In this document: positions 58,021 to 64,000 of the stretch, in pieces | Position numbering within the stretch: position 1 is the first letter of the stretch | Layout: every line of letters starts with the position of its first letter | Source: Xestospongia muta | Lineage: Eukaryota > Porifera > Demospongiae > Haplosclerida > Petrosiidae | Reading direction: 5' to 3' | Length of the DNA: 64,000 bases | Assembly (NCBI GenBank): GCA_963693285.1 | Contig: OY848919.1 | Location: forward strand, 9,419,461 to 9,483,460 | Notes under the pieces: model-generated | Told to the model about the DNA's origin: nothing | The model's database searches: none | Seen by the model: the letters and a program-made list of their open reading frames with translations, nothing else | Position numbers and translations under genes: made by a program

Positions 58021-58353
58021 ACATTCAAAGTTAATAGGAAAAAGAAAAAGTGAGGGCATGGATTCTGATGAAGATACATAATATCAGAAACAAACGATGA
58101 CGATGAAGAGTCAAGGTCATCAAGCAGAAAGAAACAGACAGGAGGGAGATATTACACAAGGAAAAGAAAACAAAATAGAAAACCTAAAGAGCATAAACGT
58201 ATTATATATGATAGCTTCTATTAACTTGTATATTCATATTATTACAAGACACAAGAGACAAAGATCAGAAGACAGTAATTCTGATGAACATCACTCATTC
58301 AGAAAACACAAAGTTTACTCCAAAGGAACTGATTCATCACTTGATAGTTACTA
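58021..58353 (+). other. Possible Lys/Arg/Ser-rich exon fragments
   Basis: Frames such as DDEESRSSSRKKQTGGRYYT with RKRKQNRKPKEHKR (about 58097-58200) and, after TATTACAAG, RHKRQRSEDSNSDEHHSFRK to a TAA at 58351 look like pieces of an RS/K-rich nuclear protein. Stops and frame changes separate them and no start is evident. Low-complexity composition makes chance or decay possible. Confidence 0.3.
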
Positions 58354-58849
58354 ATAGTGTTTAACCTATAAAATAAGGTAAATATATACTGTACATTTAT
58401 AGAATATGTTTATTTCTGATTAATATTTTAAATATATATACTTTTATTTATAACATTGCTCCTATAATACAATAATGAAGATTGTATATTCTATAAATCT
58501 ATATAAATCTTATCTGTTAGATTCTAAGACAAGTCATCAAATGTAACTTTCTGTAATTCATTTTTACAATGTGTCTGTTACATCATTCATTCATACATAG
58601 TAATTATTTTAAGTGAAACAATGATTTCTACTCTAATGAGTTTAGGCTAAACTGTTGTGCATATTATGATAAGAATAATTATATGTATTATTTTAAGAAT
58701 AATTTTGATAATTTTTGAAGTAATATTTTCTTTAAAATCAGTACATATTTCTTATTGAATTCCATATAACTATTGAGCTATATATATCACTATATATGTT
58801 TTGTGTATAACTGACTGCAAATCTTCATTGCTCCACCCTAATTATAGAG

Positions 58850-59300
58850 TTTGAGTATGTGCACATTCTATGATCCACATTTTAGGGAAAACAATTTGCT
58901 TTTTACCAACAATGCCAGAACAAAGTGTTGGTATGAATTTCCAAATAGTTTTTGGACGAAAAACATACTCTTACTGAATTACTGGAACATGTCAGAATTG
59001 ATACCCAGTGATACAACATTTGGTGTACTAATAGTAACTTGCTCTTCTTTTAGATAGTAGTCTGTTTCTTTAATTGTTTAAATTTTTTAAGCTTCATCTT
59101 GCCATTTGAAGTGTCACATGATGTTATCAAAGTTTCAGTCCAACCTATCATTATTGCAGAACAAGTTGCTCTATTACAATTTCCCAGACACTTTTCTGTT
59201 TGTCATTATATGATAGTGATTGCTTTTGGCTTATGAGACTACATTGACAAGGGTTACAGTACTTAATTTATGCGTATGTGTACATCTGTCTGTCTGTTAC
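58850..59300 (+). pseudogene. Decayed copy of the death-domain exon region
   Basis: MPEQSVGMNFQIVFGRKTYS parallels MAGQSVDTYFQRFLNRKPTI of 44892, then stops; another frame gives TTFGVLIV against YTFGVLLK. The following DNA (59030-59300) matches intron 1 of the death-domain gene (45370-45660), including GCAGAACAAGTTGCTCT and TGTCTGTCTGTTAC. Most of the death domain itself is deleted. Confidence 0.75.
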
Positions 59301-60364
59301 AATGGTATGACACTAACTCAAAACATTAGTTCTAAAACTATGACAAATGATAAAATATATCTGTATCATATATATTGCTTAGAAGTATATCAATATTTAA
59401 TAAGAAGCTCTATTGTCTTTTTAGTAGTAATAGTGAATGCAATGTTTTTCTCTGCTCATTAAATACAATATATATACTCACTAGTAATGTCCATGTTCTA
59501 TTTACATAAGCTATCAATACTGGTATACAGTATAATCACTTGACACAAAGGATAAGTACTATTATTATAATCACAGTTACACATGACAATTATTATAAAA
59601 CATATATTAGAACAATAGTTTTGATAACAATAGAGTGATGTAAAATATCATTTGGTACTACATTTGTTATAGTTGGTACATGGTTGTTATTATGTTGATA
59701 TTATAAAATTTAAAACTGCAAAACCATTTAATAATTGATTTAACCAATATATGGTTAGTATAGGTTAATTGCGATATGTAGGAAAGTATTTAACGCAAAC
59801 ACAATTAAAAGCAAACAACATATACTGTTTTGATTACTAATGTACTATGAAATTGACTTTTTGAAAAAAAACAAAATCAATTTTATAGTGATATCAATCC
59901 TTGTATCTTAATAAAATTTAAAAATGAAGTTCATAAATGATGGCTATAGGGTATGGACAGAGAGATAACATTCTTCAAATGACAGTTAATTATTCTTAAG
60001 TCCCTTGTGATTCACAAAATTAATCAAAGTGAACAGAAATTGAAGAAGTAGTAAAATTAATAATATTACTGTGAATGCTTGCTAATAATCACTAGTTGCT
60101 TTTGCTTTCTGATAAGGATTGCAATATGGTATAAGAGTAAACTCCCTCATAGATTAGATTATGATAGAATAGTATGTGTTGAGTATGTTTGTATACACTA
60201 TTATAGTAATATATTGAACTTTAGTTTATAAATATATAACATATTGTAGACTAATGGAGGAATGTACATTTGTCATGGTTGTTCACAAGAACAATTTTAT
60301 ACAAAACAGTTATGATAAGAAATGAATTGGAATGTTACTATACTATTGTTATTTTAACAATGAG
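59301..60364. other. No gene seen
   Basis: AT-rich spacer with short chance frames only. Confidence 0.45.
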
Positions 60365-61036
60365 AACAATACATATTTGTGACACTTCATCTCCAAAATA
60401 TAGACTACCATCGTTTTGTATAACTGAACTTGTTGTTTAATTTTCTGTTCATAACATGTAAAATCTAGGGAAATATCACACTCTTTTTTGACTTCTTCTA
60501 TCCAATCTTGACAAAAGGTTTGAGCAGTTAATTTAGTTGGACTACCTTCACTGAAGAGACACTGTAAGAAAAGTTGTCAATGTTCCTGCAAGTTTAAAAT
60601 CTTTTCTTGCTAATCTTATTCCACTTTTAAATTCATCAATCAATTTGTCAATAGCTGGAGACTTTCTTACAGATTCACTTACCAACCATTTTGAATACAT
60701 TGCTGAGAAATTTGTGGTAAACATCTACTTAATTGGTTACTTAAGTCAGTAAATTGGCTCTCTGAACACTTTTCAACACTTTATGAACTTCATCAGATTT
60801 AGTAGTACTAGTACATTCATTGTCACCATATATATCGATTTATCTCTGGAAGAAAACGTCTGGCCTCCAATCTGGTCACTTTTGCCTTCTTTCTGTCTTT
60901 CTATAGAAAAGAAGCAGTAAGGATTGAGTTTAGATGGATGCATTATCATTCCAGTTCCACTTCTTTTAATGGAGTAAGTCATACCAGAACTGTACCAAAT
61001 ATTAACTGTATCCTTCAATACATTACATGAAATCAA
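60365..61036 (-). pseudogene. Decayed minus-strand copy of the helical domain (gene F exon 2 type)
   Basis: Minus-strand frames give GMTYSIKRSGTGMIMHPSKL and a KSDQIGGQTFSSRD block, then SVQRANLLT-like and LSNQLSRC, MYSKWLVSESVRKSPAIDKL with IDEFKSGIRLARKDFKLAG, and after a one-base shift TAQTFCQDWIEEVKKECDIS, ending at a stop near 60365. The spacing and several identities fit exon 2 of the death-domain gene (MYAAFLISKSVQMSPSFNNI, ALQKDWIKNSRTECGVEL). At least two frame changes; intronic explanations exist for one. I call it a remnant of a relative, moderately sure. Confidence 0.45.
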
Positions 61037-61552
61037 TAGAAGATACCTTGTTATGTAATTTACTAATCTACTATACTACATTAATAATTTTTAAAATTAT
61101 TAGTGTCTAATTAACTATACATAGTAGACGCCTTTATCTTTAATATCTAGAGTATATATTGCTGTTTCTCAACTATGTTATCGCCACGTGATGTATATAA
61201 TTTAACCCTCATTGTCACTTTAATTATCACGTTTTGAAGGCGTGGTACGGAAGAAATTTCCTGTTTGCAGTAAGAACAACTATCTCAACTGGCCTTTAGG
61301 GAATTGTTCTATTTTTAGAAATGACTTATTATAGTAACAGGAGGTTAGTCTTCGTTGTGACCAGAAAAAATAAGTTTTATTTCGTTCGTGGACCTAACGG
61401 TGAAGTAACAGATGATTCTAGTTGAACGTGTTTGAACTACTGTAAGTCCTTATTGTGTTATGTGATTGATGTCTGGCTTATATTGATTACTAACCTCTGT
61501 AAAAGTTGTATTGGTGATGCTTAGACGTTTTATACGATCGAAACAAAAGTTT

Positions 61553-61633
61553 GTTTTAATTATCAAGTTATAGCATTCTATCAATAATTATATTAAATGT
61601 AATTGATAGAGTGCTATAACTGATAATTGAAAC
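61553..61633. repeat. Long hairpin upstream of locus B
   Basis: Counterpart of 6995-7074 with a few substitutions and one inserted base in the left arm. Confidence 0.85.
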
Positions 61634-61759
61634 AAGATACGGTGTTACTGTTAGAGAGAGCCTTTCATAAGTTTGTTGAGCTTTGTTTGTTTTTTTTCAT
61701 AAACTGAAAGTATATTGCTTGTAATACATGAAATATTCTAGGAATGTAGTCTATTTGTA

Positions 61760-61995
61760 CACTGTAATAATTAGTATATTATTTTAACAATTAATTTTTA
61801 GCTTACATGGATGGATTACTATGGAATATAGAATTCTTGTGAACTACTCACTATATAACTTGTTGTTATGTTGTACTTTTACTTACCAACAACGTATACA
61901 GTTAATAATTCACATAAATTCCTAATTCCATAGTAATTCACCAATGTAATAAAGTACAAGTTAGTTGTTTGAATATTAAATTAATTTTTGCAGTA
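61760..61995. repeat. MITE upstream of locus B (empty-site reference for the nested copy)
   Basis: CACTGTAATAATTAGTATAT at the left, inverted terminus ending near 61995, central TGTTGTACTTTTA. Uninterrupted form of the 7174-7649 element. Confidence 0.8.
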
Positions 61996-62091
61996 TGCTG
62001 AAACATCAACGTCTTGTGTGTTTTTAACAAAAAAGTAGACCATTTGTGACCTATTTTACAATAAGGGACTATTTCCTGAAAAACATGTGCA

Positions 62092-62250
62092 TTTGTGACC
62101 TGATTTATGAAAAGGCACCACTGTTCAAACATCTTGAAAAGAGTTTGTATTTATACAGTTGTTATACATGCACATTTATTCCGTTCTAAACTATTTTAAG
62201 ATGTTTAAGATGTTTCAACAGTGGTCCTTTTCAGAAACCGGGTCACAAAG
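62092..62250. repeat. Inverted repeat with about 50-bp arms
   Basis: TTTGTGACCTGATTTATGAA onward pairs with the reverse complement of the sequence ending at GGGTCACAAAG (62250), including GGCACCACTGTTCAAACATC against GATGTTTCAACAGTGGTCC. In locus A the same arms (about 7747-7797 and 8365-8425) are pushed apart by the hAT-like insert. Confidence 0.8.
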
Positions 62251-62378
62251 TATCAATATTTTACAGTGCATTTATTGGTTCTTTTACAGTTTTCTAGAAT
62301 TAACAAAACAGAAGGCAAATTTTGTTACAAAGCTCAATAATATATGTTTCATCTTTCTCTGTTGAATCTGTTGCCGTC

Positions 62379-64000
62379 ATGAGCTCATGTCATATCTATT
62401 ATATAACATTACTTATACTGTGTATCTACAGTAGATATGTTACTGCTTCTGAGTATTATGTCACTGCAGATTCTAATGGTGTATTCTGCAATTGGCATGG
62501 ACTACCTTGTCACAACCTCTCATACTATGTTGTTGATTTTAAATCTTACTTCACTAATGATACAATCTTCTACTTTCTAGCAGGAACTCATACTTTACAA
62601 GGTACATTGGAGATCAGTGTTGTAAGTAATATAACTCTACAGGGAATTGGAAAAGTAGAACAAGGCTTTCATGAGACAGTTATTCAATCTACCTCAGTGA
62701 TAAAGTGTAATGATAACAAAAGAGCTGGCATAAAATTTTCTAGTAGTACATCTGTTGCAGTGAAAACATTAACAATAATAAACTGCAGGTTCTTTACTTT
62801 TGTTAGTAGCCAAGCAAACCCTCGTAGTGTCAATGTTAGTTTATTCTTTGTTGACATTGATAATGTCACATTGGAATGGGTATCAGTCCAGAATGGTTCA
62901 GATTTTGGACTCTGTATAGTCAATAGTTTTGATGTGTTGATTATTAATTCCACATTTGCCAACAATAGAGGTCCTACAAATTCAGGCAATGCATACATTG
63001 TCTATGACGACCGGCGTAAAGGACCATTCAGAGTTAATATCATGAAATCTAATTTTACACTAGGGTCAAAAGCTGGAATGGATTTTTGGTATTTTTATAA
63101 TAATGAAGCTGAGGTGATCATTGAAAATTGTTATTTTTCGCACAATTTTGTTGGGTATGGAGGAGGAGTGTACATTGAATCACGTGGGATTGGTACTATT
63201 GAGTTTCGTAACTGCACTATGCACAACAATACTGCACTGATATACGGAGGAGGAGTGTACATTAGATCATACGGGAATGGTAACATTGAGTTTCTTGACT
63301 GTGCTATATACAACAATATTGCTCTACAATATGGAGGAGCAGTGTACTTTAGATTGCATGGAGGTGGTAGTTTTGAGTTTGGAAACTGTGCCCTATACAA
63401 CAATACTGCTCTGAAATATGGTGGAGGATTTTTTATTGATACATATGGGACAAGTAATATTGTGCATCATAATTGCACTATATACAGCAATACTGCTCAG
63501 TATGATGGAGGAGGAGTGTACATTGACTTATATGAAGGAGTTGGTAGAATTGAGTATCATAACTGCAGTGTATACACAAATGCTGCTCAATATGATGGTG
63601 GAGGAGTGTACATCGATTTGTATGAAGGAAGTAGTCGTGTTGAGTTTCGTGACTGCACAATTTTAAAAAATATTGCATACCTTGGATCAGGACTGTACCT
63701 CCGTTCTCTTCATGCTACCTTGACATCAAGTAGCTTTTATTTTCAAAATGTTTTAATTCATTTCAATAAAGCAACCGATAAACTGGCTCTATATCGAAAA
63801 ATATATCAATCTGCTGTAGTATTATTCAACATTGCTAATGTTATATTTGACCAAATTAAAGTTAGTAATCATAACACAACTGGTTTAGTGAGTTTCAATA
63901 GCAGAATAACATTTGACGGGCATAGCATATTTTTAAACAATTCTGGCATTAATGGTGGAGGCATTGCTTTGTATGAGTCTTCTCGATTGTTACTAAATGA
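62379..64000 (+). CDS. Locus B: intronless beta-helix membrane protein, 5' part only
   Basis: An uninterrupted frame runs from the ATG at 62379 to the window edge (540 codons). It starts MSSCHIYYITLLILCIYSRY (signal peptide) and follows locus A residue by residue, about 90 percent identical by eye, with no stop or frameshift. The six 28-30 residue beta-helix repeats are all present (about 63155-63690), with changes such as GGAVYF and GGGFFI in repeats 3 and 4. The Cys-rich and membrane parts must lie beyond 64000. Probably a second functional member of the family. Confidence 0.85.
   Translation, partial: MSSCHIYYITLLILCIYSRYVTASEYYVTADSNGVFCNWHGLPCHNLSYYVVDFKSYFTNDTIFYFLAGTHTLQGTLEISVVSNITLQGIGKVEQGFHETVIQSTSVIKCNDNKRAGIKFSSSTSVAVKTLTIINCRFFTFVSSQANPRSVNVSLFFVDIDNVTLEWVSVQNGSDFGLCIVNSFDVLIINSTFANNRGPTNSGNAYIVYDDRRKGPFRVNIMKSNFTLGSKAGMDFWYFYNNEAEVIIENCYFSHNFVGYGGGVYIESRGIGTIEFRNCTMHNNTALIYGGGVYIRSYGNGNIEFLDCAIYNNIALQYGGAVYFRLHGGGSFEFGNCALYNNTALKYGGGFFIDTYGTSNIVHHNCTIYSNTAQYDGGGVYIDLYEGVGRIEYHNCSVYTNAAQYDGGGVYIDLYEGSSRVEFRDCTILKNIAYLGSGLYLRSLHATLTSSSFYFQNVLIHFNKATDKLALYRKIYQSAVVLFNIANVIFDQIKVSNHNTTGLVSFNSRITFDGHSIFLNNSGINGGGIALYESSRLLLN

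Larger units (their letters stand above)
61150..62378 (+). promoter_or_regulatory. Upstream/5' UTR region of locus B
   Basis: Collinear with 6592-8621. Keeps the CTACT-GTAAGTCC donor (near 61440), the hairpin (61553-61633), the outer MITE (61760-61995) and the TACAGTTTTCTAG acceptor-like sequence (near 62298), but lacks the nested MITE and the hAT insertion of locus A. Confidence 0.5.

Noticed and set aside
1..64000. CRISPR array, bacterial operon, tRNA or rRNA genes
   Set aside because: No regularly spaced direct repeats, no ribosome-binding-site pattern and no cloverleaf-like or conserved B-box sequence was noticed; this was a reading by eye, so a decayed tRNA could be missed.

Overview
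The window is AT-rich animal DNA: genes split by many short GT-AG introns, large tandem or dispersed paralogues, and abundant decayed transposons. Death-fold, ROCO-like and ZU5 modules, the N-terminal 2A-like leaders and the beta-helix membrane proteins are most like a demosponge such as Amphimedon. That is an inference from gene style, not a database match. No tRNA, rRNA, CRISPR array or bacterial operon was seen.

Layout. 1-6.6 kb holds a minus-strand exon with a canonical 2A-like motif, a broken pogo/Tigger transposase, a broken minus-strand POT-like transporter and the 3' end of a LINE-like reverse transcriptase. 6.6-12.4 kb is locus A, an intact single-exon beta-helix/multipass membrane protein of 1257 codons with a MITE-rich upstream region. 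Its paralogue, locus B, begins at 62.4 kb and runs off the right end; upstream regions and the six tandem repeats are shared. 13-41 kb is an array of a second, intron-rich branch of the same superfamily: a 3' fragment (14.8-15.5 kb), a copy open through exons 1-6 but lacking the rest (D, 18.4-23.3 kb), and a complete 19-exon gene (C, 33.3-40.9 kb) whose exon lengths sum to exactly 1284 codons plus stop. D and C sit in a duplicated block (about 15.96-23.4 and 30.83-36.4 kb) carrying the same three MITEs and the same upstream gene debris. Between them lies a microexon gene with acidic and basic tracts (25.7-28.2 kb) and a decayed 2A leader followed by a transposon-like exon (29.6-30.9 kb). 41.4-42.8 kb is a Ty3/gypsy remnant with a possible 3' LTR.

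44.9-56.8 kb is the most striking region: a death domain, a helical exon, a ROC-COR-like NTPase, ZU5, a UPA-like stretch, a second ZU5, then (in a separate or continuing reading unit) a second UPA-like stretch and a CARD-like death fold. This recalls PIDD (ZU5-ZU5-UPA-DD) with a ROCO-type NTPase at the front and death folds at both ends. A hAT transposon with perfect 8-bp target duplication sits in its second intron. One missing base in exon 3 and a TGA where a Trp is expected in the last exon leave its functional state open. Remnants of its death-domain, helical and CARD-like exons lie at 58.9, 60.4-61.0 and 13.5-13.8 kb.

How the genes may work together: the membrane proteins look like a surface-receptor/adhesin family and the death-fold NTPase like a cytosolic signalling scaffold. 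Their neighbourhood is suggestive of an innate-recognition region, but nothing in the sequence shows direct cooperation.
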